From Butyricimonas virosa (lineage in GTDB: Bacteria; Bacteroidota; Bacteroidia; Bacteroidales; Marinifilaceae), in NCBI RefSeq assembly GCF_025148635.1, contig NZ_CP102269.1:1116001-1180000 (forward strand): a stretch of DNA of 64,000 bases, in the 5' to 3' direction. This document shows positions 17,575 through 27,442 of the stretch, one piece after another. The notes under the pieces were generated by a model. The model saw only the letters and a program-made list of their open reading frames with translations, was not told the DNA's origin and searched no databases. Every line of letters begins with the position of its first letter. Position 1 is the stretch's first letter. Both the position numbers and the translations under genes were made by a program.

Positions 17575-20500
17575 TTAATTTTTCCTTTCCTTAAAAAATA
17601 TTGCGTACAACACGGGAATAAACACCAGCGTGATCACCGTTCCTACCAACAAGCCCCCCATAATTGTAACGGCCATCGAACCGAACATATCATCACCCAA
17701 TAACGGGATCATCCCCAATATCGTTGTCAAAGACGCCATCATCACCGGCCGGAAACGAGAAGAAGAAGAGTCTAGCAACGCCTGTGTCTGGCTCTTTCCG
17801 GAAGCAATCTGCAACCCGATCTCATCTAATAATACCACCCCATTCTTAATCATCATCCCAACTAATCCCAACGCTCCGACAATCGCCACGAAACCAAACT
17901 CTTTACCACTGATCAACATTCCCAGCACGATCCCGATAGCAGCCAAAGGTAAACAACAGAAAATAATAATCGGCTTGCGAAAATCCTTAAACAACATAAT
18001 CAATATAGCGATCATCAAAATAACAGCTAACGGAATATTTCCAAATAAATATTTCATGGACTCCCCGCTCGCCTTATGCTCTCCCAACCATTGTTTAGCG
18101 TAACCCTCAGGCAAAGTAATTGTATCCACCTTCTCCACGATCAACGCCCGGGCGCTCTCTGCCGTGTACCCCAAAGCATTATTACACTGCGCCCGCATTG
18201 CCCGCTGCCCGTTATAACGCCGCACGACAGGATCTTCCCATTTCAAAGAAATACCTTGCGTGGCCTGATTCAATGGAATAGAACCGATACTTTGAGCCAG
18301 CAAATCCTCCCCGGACATTGTTCCCATCAACAATCCTTTCAACGACTCCTCGTTCAAAGCCGCCGTTGAAGGCAACACGCTCCACACGGGAATATTATCC
18401 AACGCTTCCACCTTCTCCCCCTCACTATTCACGCTCTTCATGTACAAAGGCTTTGCATGAACTCCCTCGTAAAAAGATCCCACCGGCATACCATCCGTCG
18501 CCGCTAGCATCGACAAACCGACATCCGAGCGAGAAAGTCCCACGGAACGAGCTATCGGCTGGTAATAATTCACCATCAATGTGGGAGTCATCGGTTCCCA
18601 ATCATTCGTCACCAAGGTGATAGCCGGCTCGTCACGCATGATCTGTTCCGCTTTCTCCGTCAACTCTCTCAACACGGCCGGGTCCGGTCCCGTGAACATC
18701 AACTCGATCGGGTACTTCTTGTACATCAAATTATAACGTTTCATCCGCACGTAAGCATCCGGATAATGAGCCGTCAGGTAATCCTGAATCTCGGTCATCG
18801 ACGCCTTCAACTCTTCCGGGGTCGTATAATCCACTATCAACTCCCCGTAGCTCATCGTTGGCTCCGCAATAGAACGTACCAGATTATAACGAGCCGGAGT
18901 CCCGCCTACACTCGTTGTAACATGAGTAACCTCCGGTCGGCTCAACAAATAATCTTCTATTTTCGCCAAATCCGACTCGACCCGTTCCACCCGGGTACCC
19001 TCCGGCATTTTAAATTCAATATACAACTGCGTGTAACTCAAATCCGGGAAGAACCCCTGCGGGATATAACGATACAAGAATGCAGTAATCGCCAATAAAA
19101 CCACTACCACCCCGATTGCCATGGACTTATGCCACAACATAAAGGAAAGGAATTGCCGGAACAACCGGTATATCTTACTATCGTACAAATTCTCGCTCGC
19201 CTTTTTCGGTTTCACTTTCAACGAATGATCCGCGTGAATCGGGATATGCGTCAACGCCAACACCCAACTCAACAACAAGGATACCGCCAACACGATAAAC
19301 AAATCCCGCACGTACTCTCCCGTCGTGTCCGGGGAAATAAAAATCGGGAAGAAAGCCAATATGGCAATCAACGTGGCCCCCAACAAAGGCATGGCCGTCT
19401 TCTTCGCTATATTCGTCAACGCCGCCGGACGCTTCACGCCCCGTTCCAAATCTACCAGTATCCCGTCGACAATCACGATCGCGTTGTCCACCAGCATTCC
19501 CATGGCAACAATCAGCGATCCCAACGAAACCCGTTGTAAGGTTCCGTCAAAAAGATAAAGCACCACGAATGAACCCAACACGATAATCACCAGTCCCGTA
19601 CCGATAATCACCCCGCTCCGGAATCCCATGGTAAGCATCAGCACGAGAATCACGATTACCACCGATTCCACCAAATTAACCATGAAAACATTAATGGCAT
19701 CCCTCACCCGGTCCGGCTGAAAAAATACTTTCTGAAAATCCACGCCCACTGGAATCCGGGACTCTTTCAACTGCAGTAACTCCCGATCCACCTTCTCTCC
19801 CAAAGTAATGATATTCCCACCTTTTTCCATGGAAATTGCCAACCCGAAAGCCTGCTTGCCATCATACTTCATCCCGTTGCGAGCCGGATCTTCATAACCT
19901 TCCGTGATGGACGCAATGTCCCGCAAACGTAACTGATCATCCTCGTGTCCCTGTATAATTAGATTCTTAATATCCTCTATCGATTTATAGCTATCATTAA
20001 TAGCCACCCGCAAACGCTGATCCCCGCTATTGAAATAACCGGGATACACGGTCTTATTCTGACTATTCAACGTGGACAACACCTCCATCGGATGAACCCC
20101 CAGATTCGCCATCTTATCCTGCATCATCTCGATATTGATACACGGGGTGCGATTCCCATAGATCTCAACACGACGCACACCCTCAATATCCTGCAACTCT
20201 CGTTTCACCAACTGGGCATAATCCAATAACTGCTCGTCACCCACCCCGTCGGTCGTTATCGCATAAAACATTCCATACACATCCCCGAAATCATCCATCA
20301 CCACGGAAGGACGCACCCCATCGGGCATTTGCGCTTGCGCATTCGTCACCTTCCTCCGCAGGATATCCCATTTCTGCTCCAACTCGTCCGGACTCACCGT
20401 ACTCTCCAATTCCACCGTGATCAATGACATATCTGCCATGGATTTAGATTCTATACTACTGATGGCTCCCATCGAACGAATCGACTTCTCCAATACATCC

Positions 20501-20694
20501 GTCACTTCCAACTCCACCTGATGAGCAGAGGCCCCGGGATACACCGTAAGTACCATCGCCTGTTTTACCTTGATTTCCGGATCCTCCAACTTACTCATCG
20601 AATTAAAGGCAAAAATACCTCCAATCACTAGCACTGCAATAAAAAACTTTACCAGCGCCCTATTATTTAATGCATAATCCGCTAAATTTATCAT
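17575..20694 (-). CDS. RND-family efflux pump permease (system 2)
   Basis: This 1039-aa AcrB-like transporter has the same architecture as the pump at 8157 and long shared stretches, such as the N-terminal SKLEDP..VKQAMV and GASA.QVELEVTDVLEK. TM4 again reads GMLVDNAIVIVDG (Asp403, Asn404), and the TM10 KNGVVLLDE lysine is kept. Its ATG overlaps the adaptor stop by one base (TAATG at 20694), indicating translational coupling. Together with the adaptor and TolC it forms a complete tripartite exporter. The substrate is unknown. Confidence 0.93.
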   Translation of the reverse strand: MINLADYALNNRALVKFFIAVLVIGGIFAFNSMSKLEDPEIKVKQAMVLTVYPGASAHQVELEVTDVLEKSIRSMGAISSIESKSMADMSLITVELESTVSPDELEQKWDILRRKVTNAQAQMPDGVRPSVVMDDFGDVYGMFYAITTDGVGDEQLLDYAQLVKRELQDIEGVRRVEIYGNRTPCINIEMMQDKMANLGVHPMEVLSTLNSQNKTVYPGYFNSGDQRLRVAINDSYKSIEDIKNLIIQGHEDDQLRLRDIASITEGYEDPARNGMKYDGKQAFGLAISMEKGGNIITLGEKVDRELLQLKESRIPVGVDFQKVFFQPDRVRDAINVFMVNLVESVVIVILVLMLTMGFRSGVIIGTGLVIIVLGSFVVLYLFDGTLQRVSLGSLIVAMGMLVDNAIVIVDGILVDLERGVKRPAALTNIAKKTAMPLLGATLIAILAFFPIFISPDTTGEYVRDLFIVLAVSLLLSWVLALTHIPIHADHSLKVKPKKASENLYDSKIYRLFRQFLSFMLWHKSMAIGVVVVLLAITAFLYRYIPQGFFPDLSYTQLYIEFKMPEGTRVERVESDLAKIEDYLLSRPEVTHVTTSVGGTPARYNLVRSIAEPTMSYGELIVDYTTPEELKASMTEIQDYLTAHYPDAYVRMKRYNLMYKKYPIELMFTGPDPAVLRELTEKAEQIMRDEPAITLVTNDWEPMTPTLMVNYYQPIARSVGLSRSDVGLSMLAATDGMPVGSFYEGVHAKPLYMKSVNSEGEKVEALDNIPVWSVLPSTAALNEESLKGLLMGTMSGEDLLAQSIGSIPLNQATQGISLKWEDPVVRRYNGQRAMRAQCNNALGYTAESARALIVEKVDTITLPEGYAKQWLGEHKASGESMKYLFGNIPLAVILMIAILIMLFKDFRKPIIIFCCLPLAAIGIVLGMLISGKEFGFVAIVGALGLVGMMIKNGVVLLDEIGLQIASGKSQTQALLDSSSSRFRPVMMASLTTILGMIPLLGDDMFGSMAVTIMGGLLVGTVITLVFIPVLYAIFFKERKN

Positions 20695-21776
20695 TACAAC
20701 AGTCCCCCTACATTTGTTTTAGAAACCGGTTTTAATAATTCTACCGACATTCCTTCCTTCAAGCTATGTACACCGGCAGACACAACGATCTCCCCGGCTG
20801 CCAATCCTTCGGAAACAATCAACTCACCTGTTTTCAACAACTTTTTCAACTGGATAACACGCTTGGTCACAGTTTGAGTTTTCGGGTTATATACCCACAC
20901 GGCAGATTCTCCGTTTTCTTCGAACATAGCGGACAACGGCACCACCGTCAACGCTTCCTCGTTCGGGTTATACTCGATCGTCACGTTCACGCTCATCCCT
21001 GCCGCAATATCCACTCCCGGCACAGGTTTCAGACGCAGACGCATCCGGTACAACTGATTCAAGTTCGCCTTCCGGGTAATTTCAATTAGCTCTAACGGGA
21101 AAACTTGTCCCGGGAACACGTCAATCGCACAAGAAAACGACTTAAACAAATCTTGTCGTACAAAATCACTGGACGGAATATCAATATCCACGTCAAAATA
21201 ATTACTATTAATCATAGACACCACGGGATAACCGGCAGCTACCGTCTCGTGAGAATCATAATATTTTTTCTGAATATACCCGTCAAAAGGTGCTGTCAGA
21301 CGAGTATCAGCCAATGCATTCTTATGGGCATTATACTTTGCCGTAATTTGCTTGATCCCGGCCACGGCCTTATCGTAGTCATTCACCGGAACGCTCCCCC
21401 GGTTATATAACTCAATAACCCTTCCGGCTTCCTCCTTCACTTGATTATATTCCGCCTCCGTCGCTGAAAGTTGAATCTCGTAATCTCTCGGATCAATCTC
21501 AGCGATCAGCTCTCCCTTCTTCACGAATGCCCCCACTTCCGGCAACACAGCCCGAATAGGTCCGGCTACCCGAAATGACAGCTTTACCTCTGAAGCTGCC
21601 TTGATCTTTCCCGGATAAATAATCGACAATTCCCCCTGATAACTTTTCACCGTATCGGCCTGCACCGTAGTCTTACCGCGTTCCTGCTTTGTTTTAGAAC
21701 TTCCACAGGCACACATCAATAAAATCAACCCAAGCAAAGAAAATACAACACCTTTCATCATTTCCAATTTTATCAC
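20694..21776 (-). CDS. RND periplasmic adaptor, lipoprotein (system 2)
   Basis: This is an adaptor of up to 360 aa. The frame opens with GTG at 21776, which overlaps the TAG stop of the ABC-2 permease. An ATG pair at 21761/21758 would give MMKGVVFSLLGLILLMCAC, a neater lipoprotein signal peptide, and may be the true start. The lipoyl domain halves (VAGPIRAVLPEVGAFVKKGE and LTAPFDGYIQKKYY), helical hairpin and beta-barrel are present. Gene overlaps on both sides place it in one operon with the ABC-2 permeases and the RND pump. Confidence 0.9.
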   Translation of the reverse strand: MIKLEMMKGVVFSLLGLILLMCACGSSKTKQERGKTTVQADTVKSYQGELSIIYPGKIKAASEVKLSFRVAGPIRAVLPEVGAFVKKGELIAEIDPRDYEIQLSATEAEYNQVKEEAGRVIELYNRGSVPVNDYDKAVAGIKQITAKYNAHKNALADTRLTAPFDGYIQKKYYDSHETVAAGYPVVSMINSNYFDVDIDIPSSDFVRQDLFKSFSCAIDVFPGQVFPLELIEITRKANLNQLYRMRLRLKPVPGVDIAAGMSVNVTIEYNPNEEALTVVPLSAMFEENGESAVWVYNPKTQTVTKRVIQLKKLLKTGELIVSEGLAAGEIVVSAGVHSLKEGMSVELLKPVSKTNVGGLL

Positions 21777-22951
21777 TAAACCATGTTAAATTTTAACTTT
21801 TTACACTCTCTTTTATACAACAAACATGCCACAATAAAATAAAACACCATCAATATACACAACCCCCAAAATTCAGGTAACACCTCTGACAACGTGGCTC
21901 CTGTATTATTAATTTTCACGAAACCATCAATACCGAACGAGGAAGGAAACAACTTTCCAAACCACACCCAATATTCCGGGATTGCCGACTTCGGCCAAGA
22001 AATTCCAGAAATAAACATCAACGGCACAGACGTGAACACGAATATCAAGAAAGGCATTTCCCGTTCACGACTAAAAAACGACATGGTAATAGCAAAAAAG
22101 GTACACGCCAGCAAGAATGGGAACAAAAACAATATCAGTTCCCCCCGTTCCCCCACCTGGGTCATCCCGAACAAACGAGGCACGATGAAAAACACCCAAT
22201 AACTCATCACGAAATAAATAGGCAAATAAGCAAAAGCTTTTCCTAAAACTACCCGTGCCGGACGACGGAAATGCTTATTCGCAGGTAACAATAAACCTCT
22301 CCGACGCCGATCCCGTTCCGTCCCAGTAATCGTCCCCACGCCCAACAATAACGACTGCTGTACCACCAGAATCAACACCGCCGGAATTAAAAAAGAAGTG
22401 AAACCTCCCTGCGGATTAAACAACTTCACGTCTTGAATCCGTACGGGAGAAGATGCAATCTGCTCTGTGATCTCCGTGGCATATTCCATTCCTTGCACCT
22501 GTATATTCTTCCCCATCGCCAAAGAAACATCCGTCCCTGCCGTTAACAAAGCCTTGTAATTCAACAACGCTCCCATATCGCAATAAAGAGATACGTGAGC
22601 CTGTTCCCCCCGGGCCACGTTCTTACTAAAATCAGAGGGAATCTCAAGAATCCCGTAAATACCTTTTTTATACATCAGCAACTTCGCCGCCTCCATATCC
22701 TCACAACGGGCCACCACGTCCACGCTTGCCGTGGCATCCCAATTCCGGATAAACTCCCGGCTCAACGTTGACTTCGAATGATCGACCACCGCCACAGGCA
22801 CTTCCCTCGCCACCTCATTACTATATATAAACGTGTAGACCACCGGGTACCCCAACATCAATGCCACGAAAAAAGTCAGCACGGCATGATCCCGAAACAC
22901 CGCATAAAACTCTCGTTTAAAAACATAATATATATCCGTCCAAAAAACCAT
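21776..22951 (-). CDS. ABC-2 type transporter permease (YhhJ/YbhR-like)
   Basis: This 391-aa protein has one N-terminal TM (about 24-42), a large extracytoplasmic domain (about 45-180) and five C-terminal TMs, the DrrB/YhhJ-type ABC-2 layout. The motif VAVVDHSKSTLSREF after TM1 is typical. It pairs with the similar permease at 22989. The HlyD adaptor and TolC are just upstream, but no ATP-binding subunit is encoded in the run. It overlaps the adaptor gene by one base. It is probably an exporter half; the partner ATPase must be encoded elsewhere or is not needed. Confidence 0.88.
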   Translation of the reverse strand: MVFWTDIYYVFKREFYAVFRDHAVLTFFVALMLGYPVVYTFIYSNEVAREVPVAVVDHSKSTLSREFIRNWDATASVDVVARCEDMEAAKLLMYKKGIYGILEIPSDFSKNVARGEQAHVSLYCDMGALLNYKALLTAGTDVSLAMGKNIQVQGMEYATEITEQIASSPVRIQDVKLFNPQGGFTSFLIPAVLILVVQQSLLLGVGTITGTERDRRRRGLLLPANKHFRRPARVVLGKAFAYLPIYFVMSYWVFFIVPRLFGMTQVGERGELILFLFPFLLACTFFAITMSFFSREREMPFLIFVFTSVPLMFISGISWPKSAIPEYWVWFGKLFPSSFGIDGFVKINNTGATLSEVLPEFWGLCILMVFYFIVACLLYKRECKKLKFNMV

Positions 22952-22988
22952 ATCAATTTTAGATTTAATGATTTTTGATTTTAGATTA

Positions 22989-24161
22989 CTATGGCAAATA
23001 CTTAAACTCCAACAAATCCAACTTCAACTTCGGCAGGATAAAAATCGGCAAGAACAGATATACTATCAATGCAGCGTAACTCTGCCAAGAAAATATCATC
23101 GGAATACCATTTAAAGCCTGATCCACATATATCAAAAAATAGTGACGCATCTGGAACAAATTCGCCCCGATCTGTGCCAACTCCGGCATAGAACGCACCG
23201 GATATGTAAAACCGCATATTGAAAATGACAACACGCCCCACAAAGCACAAGCACTCAACGCAATCCTACTCCGACGAGTTATTCCCGTAACAAACAGGGC
23301 AAAACACTGAGAGGCTAAAATCATCAGTACCATAGCCAAAAACATCGGGAAAAATCCACTATTCAACGGGAAATGGGCATACCCATATAACATGGAAAGA
23401 GCAAGCATTCCCATGGCCGTGAAAATCAACGCCTGTGGGACAAGTTTCCCCATCAACGCCACGATAATAGAACCATTCCCCGCCTCCAACCACCCTCTTG
23501 AAGTCCTCCGCTTAATCTCCTCGCTAATACTGTACACCGTGGTAAACATCACGAACATACACAAAAACGCCGGTAAAAGGAAATTCGCCAAATAAACAGC
23601 GTAACTCAACCACGGGTTATTCAACGGGTGCGTATCCAGCACGATCGGCATTAATTTCGCTGCAAGCAACGGTCCTCCCTCGCCTTTCGCCAACAATAAC
23701 GTCTGTTGAACCGCCCCGTTAGCCAAATTTGATTGCATCCGCATATCTTTATATAACAAAGAACCCGCCAAAAAATAAGTATCATTCGTGTAAAACGACA
23801 ACACAGGCTCTTTCCCCGTCGACGCATCCCGCCGAAAGTCTGCCGGGATATAAAAGATCCCGTAAACATCTCCTCGCTGCAAAGCTTCTCGGGCCTCGCT
23901 GAAATTCACCGTACGCATCACCACGTCCGTCTGAGCAAACGTGTTCAACGAACGCACCAGAGAACGGGAAGTCGTGGTATTATCCTCATCCACCACAGCC
24001 ACAGGCAACTTCTTCGGCAACCCGTCTTTCAATAAATCCATGAAAAACAGGAAACAGAACAAAGGTGCAAAAATCATCACGAACCAGTAAATCCGATGTC
24101 CAGCCAACATCCGAATCTCCCGTTTCATCAACACCCCCAAAGCCCTTATATTCTCACGCAT
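22989..24161 (-). CDS. ABC-2 type transporter permease (YbhS/YbhR-like)
   Basis: This 390-aa protein has the same layout as its neighbour: TM1 at about 25-42, the VAVVDEDNTTTSRSLVRS motif, an extracytoplasmic domain, then five or six TMs from about 185 to the end. The two permeases probably form a heterodimer. The gene follows the HlyD gene on the same strand, and the spacer carries heptamer repeats. No Walker motifs occur in either permease. Confidence 0.88.
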   Translation of the reverse strand: MRENIRALGVLMKREIRMLAGHRIYWFVMIFAPLFCFLFFMDLLKDGLPKKLPVAVVDEDNTTTSRSLVRSLNTFAQTDVVMRTVNFSEAREALQRGDVYGIFYIPADFRRDASTGKEPVLSFYTNDTYFLAGSLLYKDMRMQSNLANGAVQQTLLLAKGEGGPLLAAKLMPIVLDTHPLNNPWLSYAVYLANFLLPAFLCMFVMFTTVYSISEEIKRRTSRGWLEAGNGSIIVALMGKLVPQALIFTAMGMLALSMLYGYAHFPLNSGFFPMFLAMVLMILASQCFALFVTGITRRSRIALSACALWGVLSFSICGFTYPVRSMPELAQIGANLFQMRHYFLIYVDQALNGIPMIFSWQSYAALIVYLFLPIFILPKLKLDLLEFKYLP

Positions 24162-24216
24162 AAACTAATTTTAAATTTTAGATTCCAACCGCACAAATCA
24201 ACGCTCCTAATTTCAC

Positions 24217-24272
24217 TTTAAACTCTAAATTCTAAACTTTAAACTTTTAGTTTTTAGTTCTTAGTTTTTAAC
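24217..24272. repeat. Eight heptamer repeats overlapping the hlyD stop codon
   Basis: This is the longest heptamer array in the window: eight contiguous 7-bp units, four of the type TYTAAAY and then four of the type TYTTARY on the plus strand. It covers the last codons and stop of the HlyD gene (stop 24263-24261), so the Lys-Asn end of that protein is repeat-encoded. Confidence 0.8.
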
Positions 24273-25253
24273 TCTTTTCAGCACGCTCATCCCCGGTCTC
24301 AACCCCTCCACCTTTTCCGTGGGAACCGCCTTTACCTCGAAAGTCTTCGCATCATATTGCCCCGTTGTCTTCGTGGCCCTCCAAGCGGCATAAGTACCCA
24401 TATTCTTCATGTGAGTCACTTTCAACTGCACCTCCTTATTGTTCAAAGCGGGAATATACCCCGTGAACACGGCTCCCATCTTCAAGTCGCCCAACAAATC
24501 CTCTCGCACGTTAAAAACCACCCACATATCCTCCAAGTCCAGCACGCTCATCACAGGGGAACCCGTCCCCACCAACTCTCCCACCTTCGGGTAACGTTCG
24601 GAAATCTCTCCCGAAATCGGTGAAATCAAAAATGTCTCCTTAATATAAGAACTAACTTCTTCCACGGCCCCCCTCGCCCGGTTCACCTGAGCCTCGGCCG
24701 CCAATTTATCTTCCTTCTCCGCCCCGTTCTTCGCCATCTCATACTGTGCCTTCGCTGCCTGCTCCGTGGCTAACATCGCCTTATAATTGGCCTCGGCCTC
24801 ATCATGTTTCTGCGCTGAAACCACATCATTTTCAAACAACTTCTGCACCCGGTCAAAAGACTTCTTCGCCACATCAAGAGCTGCTTGTGCTTTTTTCCAC
24901 GTTTGGAAGGCCATCGCTTTCTGTTCCTCACGAGCTCCTTTCTGGGCCTTATCACTCATCGCCTGGGCAGCCTCTTCCGCCGCCTGAGCTTGGTTAAACT
25001 TTGCCATCACCTCAGGACTATCCAGAATCGCAACCGTATCCCCCTTCTTCACCTGATCCCCTTCGTCCACCCAAAAACGCTCAATCCTCCCCGGAACCTT
25101 CCCGGAAATCCGTACTTCCGTGGCCTCCGCCTCACCTTGAATTATCTCCGGCACCGGCTCCCAAAAAATAAACCCGAATATAGCAATCAAAAATACGATG
25201 ATCACGATCCCTGTAAACATCAATACCTTCCCGCTTACTTTCTTTTCACTCAT
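24261..25253 (-). CDS. HlyD/EmrA-family membrane-fusion adaptor
   Basis: I chose the ATG at 25253 (MSEKKVSGKVLMFTGIVIIV), since the in-frame ATG at 25292 adds a leader from spacer sequence. About 330 aa: one N-terminal TM (about 10-32), a lipoyl half with VDEGDQVKKGDTVAILDSPE (about 60-80), a long Ala/Lys/Glu-rich coiled coil (about 85-195), the second lipoyl half (ISPISGEISERYPKVGELV) and a beta-barrel. It should bridge the two ABC-2 permeases to the TolC encoded just upstream, as YbhG or EmrA do. Confidence 0.9.
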   Translation of the reverse strand: MSEKKVSGKVLMFTGIVIIVFLIAIFGFIFWEPVPEIIQGEAEATEVRISGKVPGRIERFWVDEGDQVKKGDTVAILDSPEVMAKFNQAQAAEEAAQAMSDKAQKGAREEQKAMAFQTWKKAQAALDVAKKSFDRVQKLFENDVVSAQKHDEAEANYKAMLATEQAAKAQYEMAKNGAEKEDKLAAEAQVNRARGAVEEVSSYIKETFLISPISGEISERYPKVGELVGTGSPVMSVLDLEDMWVVFNVREDLLGDLKMGAVFTGYIPALNNKEVQLKVTHMKNMGTYAAWRATKTTGQYDAKTFEVKAVPTEKVEGLRPGMSVLKRVKN

Positions 25254-25312
25254 AACAATTAATTTAAAATTTAGAATGGAATCAAAAAACATTAACCTCG
25301 CACGGCTGGAAT

Positions 25313-26764
25313 CTAAAATTCTAGCGTTCCATAAGCTCTCTCCAAATAGACCTTACACAATCGAGCCTCAATCTGAGTATCAATCAGCTCCGAATTCGCC
25401 GTCAACCAGGCCGTTTGTGCCTCTAACACATTTAACACGGGAATCGTCCCTTCCTTAAAACCCAAATTTGCAAATTTCAGATTTTCCTCCGCCCGTTCCA
25501 GATTCTTACGGGCCATCGCCAACTTCTTCGTCACCTCCTTCATCTTGAATTCCGACTGGTTCACCTGTAACTCGATCTGTTCCTTCGCCTCCTGTAACTT
25601 ATAATTCATCGCATTTGTCTGTGCTTTCGCACTACGCAAACTCTTACGGGATGCCCCCCAATGAAATATTGGAGCTTTAATCCCGACACCCACACTCCAC
25701 ATTCCATCGAACTTCGTACTCACCCCGTCAAAGAAAGAAGGCGTGCTGCTCAAATAATTCGCCGTTAAAGCAATCGTCGGCAAATATTCGGATAAAGCAA
25801 TCTTCTCCTTCTTTTTATATATATCCGTGGCCAACTGCAAACTCGCCACCTCCGGACGTCGGCTATACACCTGTTCCAAACTCTCCATCGGCACCTCATC
25901 CACATCCGTGTCTGCCACCTCCTCTTTCAACATCACAATCGTGTCTGTCGGTAAACCGCAAATCTGGTTCAACAACATCCGGGACAAACTCAACCCGTTA
26001 TCCACCTTTGTTTGAACCATCTCCCCCTCGTTCAACTTCACTCGCACCGAAAGCACGTCCGCTTTGGTTGCTACCCCCGTCGTGTGCATCAACTCGACAT
26101 CATGCACGAATTTCGTCAACGTCTCCACGTATTTATCAGCCAATTTCTTTCGATTCACCAGAGAAATAATCTGCCAGTAAGCCTCGTCCGTTGAAAGTAT
26201 CACGTTCTGCAACTCCTGCGACCGCTTGCTCTTCGCCAACCGCTCCGACAACCCGGTAATTTGGTTATAAGCCCGGATCTTCCCACCCATATAAATTGGC
26301 TGTGTCAACCCGACCTGCACGATTCCCAGATTACGCTCATCCACGGTCATCGCCTCTTTCGGCAATAAGGCGTAATCCTTCGGGACATATTGTCCGTTTA
26401 CCATTACGGGTTTCCCATCCGCACCAACCATCAACTGATCAGGACGGAACGTAAAATTCCCGTCCGAACTGATCGACCCGACAGGCAAATGAGCATCATC
26501 AGCCAACAAGTTAATCTCTTTCTGATTACGCAGATACACGCCCATAGCGTCAATGCTAGGCAAATACTTCGTGAATGCTTCCGCTTTTTGCGCCTCGCTC
26601 GCTTTTACCTCCTCATCTGCAATTTTCAGTTTCTTATTATTCTCTATCGCCAATCGCCGACAATCCTCCAAACTTAACACTTCCTGCGCATTCAACTGCG
26701 ACATAAAACACAGTAATACAATGACTAAACTTAATCCAGATTTACATTCCGTAATCCTCTTCAT
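25313..26764 (-). CDS. TolC-family outer-membrane efflux channel (ABC system)
   Basis: I chose the ATG at 26764 (MKRITECKSGLSLVIVLLCF, then a cut after QLNA) for its signal peptide. The frame is open to 26794 but that extension is not signal-like. About 480 aa with the TolC repeat and the closing GFKEGTIPVLNVLEAQTAWL. It is more distant from the two RND-linked TolCs than they are from each other. It is the first structural gene after the two TetR genes. Confidence 0.92.
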   Translation of the reverse strand: MKRITECKSGLSLVIVLLCFMSQLNAQEVLSLEDCRRLAIENNKKLKIADEEVKASEAQKAEAFTKYLPSIDAMGVYLRNQKEINLLADDAHLPVGSISSDGNFTFRPDQLMVGADGKPVMVNGQYVPKDYALLPKEAMTVDERNLGIVQVGLTQPIYMGGKIRAYNQITGLSERLAKSKRSQELQNVILSTDEAYWQIISLVNRKKLADKYVETLTKFVHDVELMHTTGVATKADVLSVRVKLNEGEMVQTKVDNGLSLSRMLLNQICGLPTDTIVMLKEEVADTDVDEVPMESLEQVYSRRPEVASLQLATDIYKKKEKIALSEYLPTIALTANYLSSTPSFFDGVSTKFDGMWSVGVGIKAPIFHWGASRKSLRSAKAQTNAMNYKLQEAKEQIELQVNQSEFKMKEVTKKLAMARKNLERAEENLKFANLGFKEGTIPVLNVLEAQTAWLTANSELIDTQIEARLCKVYLERAYGTLEF

Positions 26765-26817
26765 CACTTTCTCGTTTTTATAATCTAACTTCAAGTCTCT
26801 TTAAATTTATACTTTTC

Positions 26818-26843
26818 GGTATGTACCCCCGTAAAAACTTTAC
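26818..26843. promoter_or_regulatory. Possible TetR operator region upstream of the efflux genes
   Basis: Between the second tetR gene and the first tolC gene there are two small inverted repeats: GGTA-TG-TACC (26818-26827) and GTAAA-AAC-TTTAC (26831-26843, overlapping the tetR stop). On the minus strand a TAAATTTA just downstream is one base from the TAnnTTTG box. These could form an internal, TetR-controlled promoter. The evidence is weak. Confidence 0.3.
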
Positions 26844-27442
26844 CGAGCTTTTACTAACGAATAAAGTTGTTCATACTGGTAACGCACCGATGATAATGCA
26901 TAAGAAATATCTTGATGCATGACAATGTAATTTATCAACCCTATGCTTATATTCAGCAAATTCTTTGCCAAAATAGACGTGTCCACGTCATCTCGTATCT
27001 CTTTTGCCCGTTTTGCCCCTAAAATAACGCCTTCCAATTTCGACATCCACGAAATTTTCGTATCGCTCACCATCTGTTTAAACTCCGGGTACAAGGAAAT
27101 CACCTCAACCATCAGAGAGAGACACAAAATTTCGGGAATATCACTATCCAAACGTTTGGCCCCGTAATGACCGATACTTTCTAAATTATGGATCGTCAAG
27201 TCAACAAATTCCCGTAACGAATGCACCCGGCTCATCTCCTCGGCCCGTCGGTTATTCAACATACGGTAATACCTCGTCACCCCCTCTTTCAAAACCTCCT
27301 CCTTGTTCAAAAAATGATAATAAAACGTCCCTTTCGTCATCCCCACGGCTTTCTCCAAGTCGGTAAGCGTTACCGCCTTGAATCCCTTTTTCAAGAACAA
27401 CAGGAAAGCCGTCTCGATGATCGTGTCTCTCGTTCCGTTCAT
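26840..27442 (-). CDS. TetR/AcrR-family transcriptional regulator
   Basis: This 200-aa protein has an N-terminal helix-turn-helix (TETAFLLFLKKGFKAVTLTDLEKAVGMTKGTFYYHF region, residues about 8-45), ending in the typical TKGTFYYHF recognition helix. The C-terminal ligand-binding part is variable. Its start overlaps the stop of the upstream TetR gene in ATGA (27439-27442). It probably represses the efflux run downstream. Confidence 0.9.
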   Translation of the reverse strand: MNGTRDTIIETAFLLFLKKGFKAVTLTDLEKAVGMTKGTFYYHFLNKEEVLKEGVTRYYRMLNNRRAEEMSRVHSLREFVDLTIHNLESIGHYGAKRLDSDIPEILCLSLMVEVISLYPEFKQMVSDTKISWMSKLEGVILGAKRAKEIRDDVDTSILAKNLLNISIGLINYIVMHQDISYALSSVRYQYEQLYSLVKAR

